From: Ovis canadensis
Lineage: Eukaryota > Chordata > Mammalia > Artiodactyla > Bovidae
Reading direction: 5' to 3'
Length of the DNA stretch: 64,000 bases
Assembly: GCF_042477335.2 (NCBI RefSeq)
Contig: NC_091247.1
Span: 3,804,501 to 3,868,500 of the forward strand
A program made the position numbers and the translations under genes. The notes under the pieces are model-generated. The model ran no database searches. It was not told where the DNA came from and saw only the letters and a list, made by a program, of their open reading frames with translations. Below, one piece after another: positions 20,181 through 31,346 of this stretch. How positions within the stretch are numbered: position 1 is the first letter of the stretch; every line of letters begins with the position of its first letter.

Positions 20181-23100
20181 AACTCAGTGAAACCAAGCCA
20201 TGCCCGCGGGGCAACCCAAGACGGGCGGGTCACAGTGGAGAGGTCTGACAGAATGTGGTCCACTGGAGAAGGGAATGGCAAACCACTTCAGTATTCTTGC
20301 CTTGAGAACCCCATGAACAGTATGAAAAGGCAAAATGATGGGATACTGAAAGAGGAACTCCCCAGGTCGGTAGGTGCCCAATATGCTACTGGAGATCAGT
20401 GGAGAAATAACTCCAGAAAGAATGAAGAGATGGAGCCAAAGCAAAAACAATACCCAGCTGTGGATGTGACTGGTGATAGAAGCAAGGTCCGATGCTATAA
20501 AGAGCAATATTGCATAGGAACCTGGAATGTCAGGTCCATGAATCAAGGCAAATTGGAAGTGGTCAAACAGGAGATGGCAAGGGTAAATGTCAACATTCTA
20601 GGAATCAGCGAACTAAAATGGACTGGAATGGGTGAATTTAACTCAGATGACCATTACATCTACTACTGCAGGCAGGAATCCCTCAGAAGAAATGAAGTAG
20701 CCATCATGATCAACAAAAGAGTCCGAAATGCAGTACTTGGATGCAATCTCAAAAACGACAGAATGATCTCTGTTCGTCTCCAAGGCAAACCATTCAATAT
20801 CACGGTAATCCAAGTCTATGCCCCAACCAGTAACCCTGAAGAAGCTGAAGTTGAACGGTTCTATGAAGACCTACAAGACCTTTTAGAACTAACACCCAAA
20901 AAAGATGTCTTTTTCATGATAGGGGACTGGCATGCAAAAGTAGGAAGTCAAGAAACACCTGGAGTAACAGGCAAATTTGGCCTTGGAACGCAGAATGAAG
21001 CAGGGCAAAGACTAATAGAGTTTTGCCAAGAAAATGCACTGGTCATAGCAAACACCCTCTTCCAACAACACAAGAGAAGACTCTACACATCACCAGATGG
21101 TCAACACCAAAATCAGATTGATTATATTCTTTGCAGCCAAAGATGGAGAAGCTCTATACAGTCAACAAAAACAGACCAGGAGCTGACCTTGGCTCAGATC
21201 ATGAACTCCTTATTGCCAAATTCAGACTTAAATTGAAAAAAGTAGGGGAAACTGCTAGACCATTCAGGTATGACCTGAATCAAATCCCTTATGATTCTAC
21301 AGTGGAAGTGAGAAATAGATTTAAGGGCCTAGATCTGATAGATAGAGTGCCTGATGAACTATGGACTGAGGTTCATGACATTGTACAGGAGACAGGGATC
21401 AAGACCATCCCCACGGAAAAGAAATGCAAAAAAGCAAAATGGTTGTCTGGGGAGGCCATACAAATAGCTGTGAAAAGAAGAGAGGCAAAAAGCAAAAGAG
21501 AAAAGGAAAGATATAAGCATCTGAATGCAGAGTTCCAGAGAATAGCAAGAAGAGATAAGAAAGCCTTCTTCAGTGATCAATGCAAAGAAATAGAGGAAAA
21601 GAACAGAATGGGAAAGACTGGAGGTCTCCTCAAGAAAATTAGAGATAACAAGAGAACATTTCATGCAAAGATGGGCTTGATAAAGGACAGAAATGGTCTG
21701 GACCTAACAGAAGCAAAAGATATTAAGAAGAGGTGGCAAGAATACACAGAAGAACTGTACAAAAAAGATCTTCATGACCCAGATAATCATGATGGTGTGA
21801 TCACTCATCTAGAACCAGACATCCTGGAATATGAAGTCGAGTGGGCCTTAGAAAGCATCACTACGAACAAAGCTAGTGGAGGTGATGGAATTCCAGTGGA
21901 GCTATTTTCAAATCCTAAAAGATGATGCTGTGAAAGTGCTGCACTCAATATGCCAGCAAATTTGGAAAACTCAGCAGTGGCCACAGGACTGGAAAAGGTC
22001 AGTTTTCATTCCAATCCCAAAGAAAGGCAATGCTCAAGCTACCGCACAATTGCACTCATCTCACATGCTAGTAAAGCAATGCTCAAAATTCTCCAAGCCA
22101 GGCTTCAGCAATACGTGAACTGTGAACTTCCTGATGTTCAAGCTGGTTTTAGAAAAGGCAGAGGAACCAGAGATCAAATTGCCAACATCCGCTGGATCAT
22201 AGAAAAAGCAAGAGAGTTCCAGAAAAACATCTATTTCTGCTTTATTGACTATGCCAAAGCCTTTGACTGTGCGGATCACAATAAACTGTGGACAATTCTT
22301 CCAGAGATGGGAATACCAGACCACCTGACCTGCCTCTTGAGAAATCTGTATGCAAGTCAGGAAGCAACAGTTAGAACTGGACATGGAACAACAGACTGAT
22401 TCCAAATAGGAAAAGGAGTACGTCAAGGCTATATATTGTCACTCTGCTTATTTAACTTCTATGCAGTGTACATCATGAGAAACGCTGGGCTAGAGGAAAC
22501 ATAAGCTGGAATCAAGATTGCCGGGAGAAATATCAATCACCTCAGATATGCAGATGACACCACCCTTATGGCAGAAAGTGAAGAGGAACTAAAAAGCCTC
22601 TTGATGAAAGTGAAAGAGGAGAGTGAAAAAGTTGACTTAAAGCTCAACATTCAGAAAACGAAGATCATGGCATCCGGTCCCATCACTTCATGGGAAATAG
22701 ATGGGGAAACAGTGTCAGACTTTATTTTGGGGGGCTCCAAAATCACTGCAGAAAATTAAAAGATGCTTACTCCTTGGAAGAAAAGTTATGACCAACCTAG
22801 ACAGCATATTCAAAAGCAGAGGCATTACTTTGCTGACTAAGGTCCGTCTAGTCAAGGCTATGGTTTTTCCAGTGGTCACGTATGGATGTGAGAGCTGGAC
22901 TGTGAAGAAGGCTGAGCGCCGAAGAATTGATGCTTTTGAACTGTCGTGTTAGAGAAGAGTCTTGAGAGTCCCTGGGACTGCAAGGAGATCCAACCAGTCC
23001 ATTCTGAAGGAGATCAGCCCTGGGATTTCTTTGGAAGGAATGATGCTAAAGCTGAAACTCCAGTACTTGAGCCACCTCATGAGAAGAGTTGACTCATTGG

Positions 23101-23301
23101 AAAAGACTGATGCTGGGAGGGATTGGGGGCAGGAGGAGAAGGGGACGACAGAGGATGAGATGGCTGGATGGCATCACTGACTTGATGGACGTGAATCTGA
23201 GTGAACTCTGGGAGTTGGTGATTGACAGAGAGGCCTGGCATGCTGCGATTCATGGGGTCGCAGAGTCGGATACGACTGAGCGACTGAACTGAACTGGACT
23301 G
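20181..23301 (+). mobile_element. Near-full-length BovB (RTE-class) LINE with 11-bp TSD, inactive
   Basis: A 3.1-kb element bounded by AACTCTGCCCT at 20170-20180 and 23302-23312. It starts with the BovB 5' region and ends in the (TGAACTGAAC)-type tail. The first long frame (20187-21236) encodes the AP-like endonuclease (NVRSMNQGKLEVV near its start, then VYAPTSN, GDWHAKVG, IDYILCSQ). The reverse transcriptase follows in shifted frames: FIDYAKAFDCADHNKLW near 22240 and the catalytic YADD near 22548. The reading frame is broken by frameshifts near 21175, 21905 and 22028 and by stops at 22397 and 22501 and beyond, so no functional ORF2 can be made. BovB is known for horizontal transfer into ruminants. 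Confidence 0.95.
20187..21236 (+). pseudogene. BovB ORF2 N-terminal part (endonuclease domain), frame broken downstream
   Basis: The longest remaining frame of the BovB (349 codons), covering the apurinic/apyrimidinic-type endonuclease. The C-terminal 20 or so residues are out of the family frame because of a frameshift near 21175. The homologous frame continues at 21131-21925 on a different phase. Confidence 0.85.
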
Positions 23302-23312
23302 AACTCTGCCCT

Positions 23313-23821
23313 TGGGAAGGTGGGTTGGGGATTAAAGCAAGGAGAGGAAGACACCCAGAGGATTTGGGCTCAGGACGTGGCCTGGCTGGGAGAGCCCAAC
23401 CCAGGACAAGGCCTCTCTGATGGTCAGCGCCATAGGCTGAGCAAAGGTGAGGGGCAGTGATTCTGAGTCCTCTGTTCACAGCTGGCCTTGCTCACTTACA
23501 GCTGAGTGACCTTGAGAGCTGAGGTCACTGTTCATAAAAGGTGCAAAATCCCTGAGCACCCAGGGGTATCCTCAGTCACACTAACGCCCACTGACAGGCG
23601 TTCAGCCCAGGTGGGCCACCCCCCTCCTCCCTGGGCTCCAGCCCCCCATTTGCCAACCAGGGCTGCAGCTGGAGAAAGGCTGGACCTCCTGTCTGGAAGT
23701 CCAGGAGACAGGGAGTCGGGGTAGGGGGAGCGTGATCTCCTTTTCCTACTCCTCCTTCAGGACTGCTGTCCCAGCCGTGTATCGAGCTGGCCCGGACACG
23801 AGGTGCAGGACAGAAGGATGG
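23313..23821. other. Intergenic sequence without recognised gene
   Basis: Unique-looking spacer between BovB and a Bov-A2 SINE. Nothing recognised. Confidence 0.4.
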
Positions 23822-24087
23822 TGCTAAGTCGCTTCAGTCGTGTCCGACTCTGTGCGACCCCATAGACGGCAGCCCACCAGGCTCCCCTGTCCCTGGGATT
23901 CTCCAGGCAAGAACACTGGAGTGGGTTGCCATTTCCTTCTCCAATGCATGAAAGTGAAAAATGAAAGGGAAGTCGCTCAGTCGTGTCCGACTCTTCTTGA
24001 CCCCATGGACTGCAGCCCACCAGGCTCCTCCGTCCATGGGATTTTCCAGGCAAGAGTACTGGGGTGGGGTGCCATCGCCTCCTCCGG
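23822..24087 (-). mobile_element. Bov-A2 SINE, antisense, with 14-bp TSD
   Basis: Antisense dimer of BovA units. The 14-mer GGACAGAAGGATGG flanks it at 23808-23821 and 24088-24101 without mismatch, consistent with a fairly recent insertion. Confidence 0.9.
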
Positions 24088-24179
24088 GGACAGAAGGATG
24101 GGGGTGCACAATCCGTGACTCCCACATCTCCAGGACTACACGACCACCGGCCCAGCACCCACGCCCGGTGGGGTTAGGG

Positions 24180-24790
24180 GTGGCCCGAAGCGCTAGGGGG
24201 CACAGGAGGAACGCAGCAAGCGGCGGGGCCTGGGGGACGCGCCGGGTCCACAGCGCGCGGTCAGCCCTCGGGGCGCGGCGCGCGAGCCCGCGGCCAGGCG
24301 GGGCTCCGGTGCACGCGCCGCCCGCGGGCCCGCGCAGGCCCTGGCTGTGCGCGCGCGCGCGCGGCCGCAGGCTCGCGGCCCGCCTTGCCTCCGCCGGTGT
24401 CCACCCCCACGGTCCTCCCGCTGGAGGGAGGCCGCTGCGCGCGGCGGGGCCCGCCCCTCACACCTGCGGCGGGCGGGGGGCGGGACGAGCGGAGGCGGGG
24501 CCGCGGCGGGGCCCGCCCACCCGGCCGGAGCCCGGGAGCCCGGGCGCAACCGAGCGGCGGGGCGCAACCGAGCGGCGCGGCCCAAGCGGCCGGTGGCGCG
24601 GCGCGGGCGCAGACAATGGGAGCGGCGCGGGCGCCGGCGCCGGCGGAGCCCTGGGCCCGGCGGGGACGGGAGGCCGCGCCATGAGCCCCGCAGGCGGGCG
24701 CCCCCCTGCGCCGCGCGCGGGCCGAGGCGAGCGGCCTCTGCTAGCCCGGGGCCCCACCCTGGGGCCGGCGATGTGCTGCTGGGGCTGAGA
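24180..24790 (+). promoter_or_regulatory. RALGDS: RALGDS alternative promoter A: CpG island with 5' UTR and tandem uORFs
   Basis: A very CpG-rich 600-bp island without TATA box, directly upstream of the MMVDCQ first exon. Numerous GC boxes lie at 24440-24540 ('ggcgggcggggggcggg'). The 5' leader holds two upstream ORFs: ATG 24616 to TGA 24684 (22 aa) and ATG 24681 to TGA 24788 (35 aa). They overlap as ATGA, and the second stops 2 nt before the main start. Which uORFs are in the mRNA depends on the unknown start site. Confidence 0.75.
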
Positions 24791-24808
24791 ATGATGGTAG
24801 ATTGCCAG
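24791..24808 (+). CDS. RALGDS: RALGDS alternative first coding exon A (MMVDCQ)
   Basis: Codes for MMVDCQ and ends at CAG|GTGAGT in phase 0. Joined to the common exon at 58862 it reads MMVDCQ-SSTQEIGEE, the short N-terminus known for a human RALGDS isoform. The 61-residue N-terminus of the long form is replaced, leaving the REM, RasGEF and RA parts unchanged. Confidence 0.9.
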
Positions 24809-26954
24809 GTGAGTGCCCCGCCCGGCCGCGATCGCCCTCCCAGTCGTCGCGGGTGGAGGGAGGACCGTCTGCCCCCCTACCCCGACTACCCCGCCCACAC
24901 CGGACCCAGCCGGGAGGGAGAGTCCACGCAGAGCGCGCGCTTACGCAGTTCCATGTCCAGCCCCTCCTGGTACGATTGGGAAACTGAGGCCAGGAGAGGT
25001 ACAGGGGCTGGCCCGGGGCCCACGCGGAGTCGCGTGGGAGGGGGGGGCAGACTCCAGAAGAGAAGGAAAGGTTCCAGCCTCCTAGCTCAGGGCTCAGCCA
25101 CTCCCATGGAGTTTCCTTGGGGAAGGAGAGCCCCTGACATCCTGGGGGGACCCTTGTCCATCCCCTCCCCCTCCCACGAGGGGCCCTGTCCTCTCGGCCT
25201 CCCGACGTGCCCACAGACACACACAGTGACCTCACAGGTGGAGACCGTGGCATACATTCAGGGGAGCAGTGGACACGGAGATGACAAGGGGGAAAGAAGA
25301 AAGCTGTAGGAAGCAGCTCCACCAGGGGTCAGGACCATCCGGTCTCCTGGCAACAGGCTCAGGGCCCCAGGCTGAAGGACAGAGATGGCAGGGGCAGGTG
25401 GGCAGGTTCCTGGGAGTCGACCTGGGCAGGGAGCATCCCCAGAGCAGCCTGGAGAGGACAGTTTCTGGGGTCCTGCATCCACTGCTCTGGGCACCTGGAG
25501 CCACGATGAGGTTCGCCCCTAGTGGAGAGGGAGCTACGGGAGAGAAGTCCTCGGTTTACTCCGCTGTAATTTAGGGTGCATGGCTGGGGTGATCTCGAGG
25601 GTTCTACAGCTTGTAGAAGAGTCTGTTGGCCTTGGTTCTCCATCCATGACCCACTGTGCTCCGAGTCCTTGGAAAATACTATCTGTTCCCTTCAGGTCCT
25701 TCTGAACACGTGGCAGCCTGGAGGGCTGGGGACCTGGGTGGTGCAGAAGGAGGCAAAGCCCTGGATCACTCTTCCAGGGGCAAAGTGCCATCTCTGTTGG
25801 CACCTGGGATTCCTCATTTGGAAGGGGGTGGAGTTAGTTACCCCCGGCTGGAATGAGGAGGCATCCGGAGGGACCTGGGCACCAGGACAGTGGAGAGAAA
25901 CAGGGAGACAAGGGCAGCTTCTGAGGTCCTGCACAACGCCCCTGGAGCCAGCCGGTCCGGCTCCTTTGCCCCTGTGAGGGAGAGAGAGCCGCTGCCTTGA
26001 CTACACCCAAACAAAGGTGTGTGTTTTGTTTTCTGGTTTTTCCCTGTCTGGGTCTGCAGTGCTGGGGCTGATCACGAGGGGGCGGGCTGTGCCCACAGTG
26101 CTCAGTGGTGGCGACTGGCGCAGGGAAGGGACCCCGGGGAGTCCGGCTGCCTCCCACCCAACAGGCAGCTTTTATTACTAGACTCCACGTCCGCAATATG
26201 AGCGGCCCAGAGGCAGGAGGGGGCTCTGAGATCCTCTGTAGATTCAGCGACTGTGCCCCGGGCATTCACCCAGGAGCTTACGGCTCAGAGGGCAGATGGA
26301 CAAAAAGCAGGAAAGTGAATCCATGGGCGAGAGAACAGCGTGTGCTCCTGGGAAATGAGTCAGGGTCCCAGAAGGAGGGTCAAGAACCCCTGTGGGGGGT
26401 GGTGTCTAAAAGGCCACCATGGTGACACTGATGCCTTGACCAGAAGGACAAGAGGCGCCAGCCTTGCGCACTCTGTGAGGAGTCTGGAAGGTCAGAGATG
26501 CAGAGACTTGGAGACAGAAGACATGCTGGCCGGAGAGGAAGTGAGACAGGGGCCAGCGTGGCTGAGAGCTGTGGGCGGAGGGCAGAGAGGAGGGCAGGGC
26601 GAGAGGTGGAAGGGTATCCTGCGGTCTGTGCCATGTGACAGAATCCCCCTCCCTGGGTGCTTACAGGGACACACATCGACCATCTCACGGTGTCTGGGAC
26701 CAGGGGGCTGGGCTGGGGTCTCAGCCGGGGTGGGTCCGTCTGTGAAACCATTCATGGGTTATTGGTGGGATTCACCGAGGCAGTGGATGTGCAGAGAGGT
26801 ATTCATTCTGGAAGGAGATGCCCTGTGTTCAGGGGTGATTTGAGGAGGGGAATGTGATGCTGTATGTGAGGGTGATGCCTGGGTCTGGCGTCTGTTGAGT
26901 GCCCTGGCTGTACTTGGCCGGGGTAGCGGAGAGATGGCTTGGCCCCAGGAGCCA
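24809..26954 (+). other. RALGDS: RALGDS intron A, 5' part
   Basis: Start of the 34-kb intron following first exon A. No additional exon with a phase-0 donor and plausible peptide was found here. Sequence appears largely unique. Confidence 0.45.
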
Positions 26955-27331
26955 GGTGTATTCGTTTACTGTGGCTGCGGTAACAAAGTACCATAAACCA
27001 TGTGGTTCAAATCAACAGAGATTTATAGTCTCTTGGTTCAGGAAGCCAGAAGTCCAAAATCAAGGTGTCGGCAGCACCAGGCCCTCTGAAGCCTCTAGAA
27101 GGGGGATCCTTCCTCGCCTCTGCCAGCCTCTGGTGGTTGTCAGCAATCCTTAATGTTCCTCGCCTTGTAAGCACACCGCTCCAAAGTCCGCTTCTGTCCT
27201 CACTTGGCCTCCTCGGTGTGTTTGTGTCCAGTCTTCAGTCTTGTCTTCTTATAAGGACACTGGCCATTTGATTAGGGCTCTGCCCACTCCTGAATGACCT
27301 CATTTTGATCACATCTGCAAAGGCCCTATAT
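26955..27331 (-). mobile_element. MLT1-type (MaLR) LTR, antisense, part 1
   Basis: Starts 'gtgtattcgtttactgtggc' and runs through 'cttcttataaggacact' and 'tgacctcattttgatcac', in the order expected of an antisense MLT1 LTR. It breaks off at 'aaaggccctat', where an L1 is inserted. The remainder resumes at about 27930. Confidence 0.75.
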
Positions 27332-27929
27332 CACTTATATGGGAAATCTTAAAAAAGAAATGGTACAAATGAACTTATTTACAAAACACAAACAGAATCA
27401 CCAATGTAGAAGACAAACTTACGGTTACCAAGGGTGGAGGCGGCGGGAGGGATAACTTGGGAGACTAGGGTTGACATATACACACAACCATACATAAGGT
27501 AGGTCATTAATAAGAACCCACTGCATAGCACAGGGACCTCCACTCAGTGCTCTGTAACGGCCTGTACAGGAAAAGAATCTAAAAAAGAGCGAATGTATGT
27601 ATACGTGTGGCAAGTCCCTTCAGTCATGTCTGATGCTTTGTGATGCCAGGAACTACATAGCCAGCCAGGCTCCTCTGTCCATGGGGTTCTCCAGGCAAGA
27701 AAACTGGAGTGGGTTGCCATGCCCTCCCCAGGGGATCTTCCTGACCCAGGGACCAAACCGCAGTCTCCTGCGTTGCAGGCGGATTCTTTACCACGGAGCC
27801 GCTGGGGAAGCCTGAATATGTGTATATGTATCAATATAAATTGTCACTTTGCTGTACAGTAAGTAGAAACTAACACAAAATTGTAAATCAACTATACTCC
27901 AATTAAAAAAAAATTTTTTTAAGTGCTTC
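27332..27929 (+). mobile_element. L1 3' end inserted in MLT1, itself interrupted by a SINE
   Basis: Artiodactyl-type L1 3' UTR ('gaagacaaacttacggttac', 'cactgcatagcacaggg', 'tttgctgtacagtaagtag', 'ttgtaaatcaactatactcc') ending in an A-rich tail. The antisense Bov-tA at 27607-27815 splits it. Confidence 0.7.
27607..27815 (-). mobile_element. Bov-tA SINE, antisense, nested in L1
   Basis: Antisense BovA body ('cttcagtcatgtctgatgc') followed by the tRNA-derived portion ('ggcggattctttaccacgg') up to the head complement 'ctggggaagcc'. Confidence 0.85.
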
Positions 27930-28015
27930 TAAAAAATCCTATTTCCACATCAGGTCTTATTCACAGGTGCATGAGGTTAGGACTCCAACTTATATGTTGT
28001 GGGAACACAGGACAA
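27930..28015 (-). mobile_element. MLT1-type LTR, antisense, part 2
   Basis: Continues the MLT1 after the L1 insertion: 'aaaaaatcctatttccacat' and 'gaggttaggactccaactta' match the antisense LTR 5' portion. Confidence 0.65.
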
Positions 28016-31000
28016 GGGCATTGGAGTGATCCTACCCCCGAAGGCCAGGTTCCCACATGTCCGCAGGGCTGGGGGAGCGTTTGGGTCTGATCAGGTCTCT
28101 AGGATGTGGCCCCTGGCACAGGGCTGTGGGGTGTGAGTGGAGCCTGGGGGTGCCCGGTCAGGGACAGCCCAGCTCCCTGGCTTGGGGGTGTCCTGGCACA
28201 GCACCAGCAGGTGGCACCGTGCCCTGCTGGTGGCCACCCTCAGTGGCCACATGACAGAGACAAAGGTCTCACCTTGTAGTTGCGAGGAGACGCTCAAAAT
28301 TGTAAACAGACCAGGCCCGCAGTCATTTCAGGGGTGACGCACGGTGGAGGAAACCAAACAGGGCGGGGCCGCAGGGGAGTGACTGGGTGGTGACCTGGAT
28401 GGGCAGCCAGTGAGCCTGGCCCGGGTCAGACCCACGTGGGTTGTCAGTTCTGCATTTTTCCTGCTTTACCTGCAAGCCGAGCCGGCTGTTCTCAGCTGCT
28501 CGCAGGGGCCCCTGCAGCTATGATTACCCTGGCGGTTTCCAGACAGTTCTCCCATTACTGCAGGGCCAGGGACCGTGTGTCCCAGATGTGGAGGGGGCGG
28601 GAGGAGAGGGACCCTGAAGGCAACCACGGAGATGGATGGGCATGCAGGTGGCGGCTGGAGAAGCCCCTTCCCCAGAGACCCTGCCCAAAGAAGAGGCGAT
28701 GCTGCGTTGATTTTCCTGCTGCCCACCTGGGGGGGGTTCTGCCCTGTTGTACAAAGCTGGGCGTTCCCTTTGGAGCTGCGAAGCAGGGGCTCTGGGCTCC
28801 CCGAGGGAGAGTGGGCATCGCCGGGCATCAGTGAGATGCAGCAAAGTGCCCCGCGTGGCCCTGGCCTGGGAAATGTAAGCCATCTCTTACCGCGGCTCTC
28901 GGGTGCTTCTGAATCTTACGAGGCCGGGGCCAACAGCCCTTGGCGGTGGGTCACTGACTGGTTCACACAGCAGATCCTTATCCATGGAGACTCAGAGCTG
29001 AGCAATTGGCCTGCACGGAGCACCTTGGCTTCCATCCAAGGGGATAACACCCTGTAGAGGAAGAACGCAGGGACAGGGGACAGGGCAAGTGATAAATCCA
29101 TGGGGAAGGCTCTGGGCCGGGAGCCTGGGGACCTGGCTCTGCTGGCCACTCTGCCGTCAGGGGCACACCAGCCATGAGGCCAACCCTCCGTGGAGTGACC
29201 CCACACCTCCATCCGTCGCAGGGCGCGTGCCTGCTAACGACAGCCAGCCCGTGGCACTTTCCCTCTGCCCACGCTTTGGCCACAACGTCTCGTTCTATCT
29301 GCAGGATGGCTCGTCTGCCGTAGCCACTGATGGTTGGGGAAACTGAGGCCCTGGAAGTCCAAGGGGGCTCCCACAGCCAGCTGGCGGCAGGGCTGGTAGG
29401 GGCACGTCTCTGTGTGCAGACAAGCCTGGGAGGGGCTGGGTGTGGGTGCTGGGGCCAAATTCCTTCCAATTACAGTGGGCTCCCAACGGTCAGGGCAGGG
29501 CCGGCCCCAAGGTGGTGGTTAACAGCCGGAGCAGAGACATAAACAGAGCTAATGAACCCCTTTCGCCCTCTCCCCACTATAATGAAGGCCTTGGACTCTG
29601 TGCTCTGCATTTTCTCAGGATTCTGGGTTTTTGAACCTCAAAAAATCTTCTCCTAGGGTCATGGCTGGGAGGTCTCCCTGGGCAGGGGGCGAATGAGGTT
29701 TGGGGAACTTGATGAGTCCTCCTGGGGCAGCCAAGCCAGGGAGAGGGAGGTGGAGATAAGAGGGCATCCCCCTAAAAATGATAAGCCCCGGGAGAAAGAG
29801 TTCCCATGGCAACCTGGAGCAGTCGCTTGGCAACTGCAGGTCCCCAAAATACTTGCCTGCAGGAAGGCTCAGGGCCGGGGCTTTCCCATGGACTGTGTGT
29901 ACACCTTAGCTACTCTTTGTGGCTGACCCACACCACCCTCTACTTCCACCCAGCAGCTTCACCCTCTGAGCTTTCCTGAGGGAAACCCTAGCCTTCTCCC
30001 CCACTCCCCATCACCCCAGCCTGCCAGCCAGCCATCTGGCATCAGGCCTGGCCCCTAGCAACGTCCATTTCCTGAAAACCTGTGTGACAGCTGATGGTAG
30101 CAGAATGTCATAAAATGCAGGGTCAGAGGGCACAGTGGATGGAGCCAGGCATCAGCCAGAGCTGGGGAGAGCACGGCGCCTTATGCTTTGTACCCCTTGC
30201 AACCTGAAACCATGAGCAAGCTAGCCTGGAGCAGGATGGCCAGGCAGGCTGTGGATGGAGGGGGGCAGTAGGTGGAGCCTCTGGAATAGGGGATTTTGGT
30301 TCTGGGCCAGTTTTGAGACTGGCTGTGTGACCCTGGCATGCCCCTTCTTGCTAGCCTCAGTTTCCCCATCTGTAGCCCCATCTACCCTTGTATCTCTGTG
30401 TTCACCATTCAGTGCGTCAATGGTGCCACTTATGGGGCCCTGGGGTGGGGGTGGGGGGGCCAGGACCAGGCCAGCCACCGTTTCTTCTTCCTCTGCCCAC
30501 CTGCATCCATCTCCATGCTCAAGGGGAGGCAGGCGGCCTTGTGGGGAAGGCCACTGGCTTTGGAGACGGACACCTGTGTCTGTACCCCAGCTCAGGGCTT
30601 AGCCTCGAGTGGCCTGGACCCGGCACTAATCCCTGGTGTGAGGACACGGGGGTGCCGTGGGGAGGGAAGACAATCCGGCCCTGTGGGCCTCCCATGGGCC
30701 GCTTTACTTTGTGGGAGCTGATCCTGTGTCCAACGGAGCCAAGCCCATGGATAAGGGCCGTGTCTGGCCGGGATGGAGCCCCTGACCCCAGGAGAGAAGG
30801 GCATGTTGGAATGGAGGGAGCCTGGTTGGGGCCAGGCCACCCAGGGGTTGGATTTGGGAGCTGGGCAGGGTGTGAGCCCCTCAGACATTCTCTGGGGAGG
30901 GCAGTGAGGGATGGGACTGCTGGTGACCGCCCCCCACCCCCATACACACAGGGGTTTCTGGATGCCCTCAGGGAGCCAGCATCCTAGTCTGAGCGGGTCC

Positions 31001-31079
31001 ATGCACTCTCTAAGTGACCTCAAGCCATCACCATCTGTGCCCCCCTGGCTGCACCTGTCAAAGGCGGAGGGGGCGTGCC
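28016..31079 (+). other. RALGDS: RALGDS intron A, middle part
   Basis: Intronic sequence between the MLT1/L1/SINE stack and promoter B. Mostly not repeat-derived as far as I can see. A short motif cluster near 29750-29840 may be regulatory. No exon recognised. Confidence 0.45.
29740..29840. promoter_or_regulatory. Candidate intronic enhancer (GATA and X-box-like motifs)
   Basis: Two AGATAAG/TGATAAG-type GATA motifs (29754-29760, 29779-29785) precede a near-palindromic TTCCCATGGCAAC (29801-29813) resembling an RFX X-box with one mismatch, and a further TTGGCAAC (29827-29834). This is a motif reading only; no conservation data. Confidence 0.25.
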
Positions 31080-31346
31080 CACCGCCGGAGTTGGGGGAGG
31101 CTCCGGTGGTACCCGGTAATGCGCTGGGCGTGCGGGCTATACGCGGGGTAGGGGGTCCTGACCACCCTGGCCTTGACTGCCCAGCCCCACCCCCGGCCCT
31201 GTGGAGCGCCGCGGGGGGAGGGGGCGGGGCGAGGGCGGCGCAGACAATGGCCCGGGTCCGGGGCGCCGGCGGCTGTGCCCGGAGCGGGGCGCGGGGGCGC
31301 GGCCGGCCTGGCGGCGAGAGCGGGCGGCGCTCCTCTGCCCGGGTTC
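31080..31346 (+). promoter_or_regulatory. RALGDS: RALGDS alternative promoter B: CpG island and 5' UTR with overlapping uORF
   Basis: CpG-rich, TATA-less block with GC boxes ('gggggcggggcgagggcgg' about 31219-31237). An upstream ATG at 31247 opens a 46-codon frame that ends at 31387, past the RALGDS start at 31347 and in another frame. The 14-mer GGCGCAGACAATGG (31237-31250) is identical to one in promoter A (24606-24619). Confidence 0.65.

Noticed and set aside
20181-23301. An active retrotransposon
   Set aside because: Although the endonuclease frame and the YADD motif are recognisable, several frameshifts and stops interrupt ORF2, so this copy cannot be autonomous.
24347-25309. 320-codon plus-strand ORF in the CpG island
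   Set aside because: High GC keeps all frames open. It crosses the certain donor after MMVDCQ and shows only Arg/Pro/Ala-rich low complexity.
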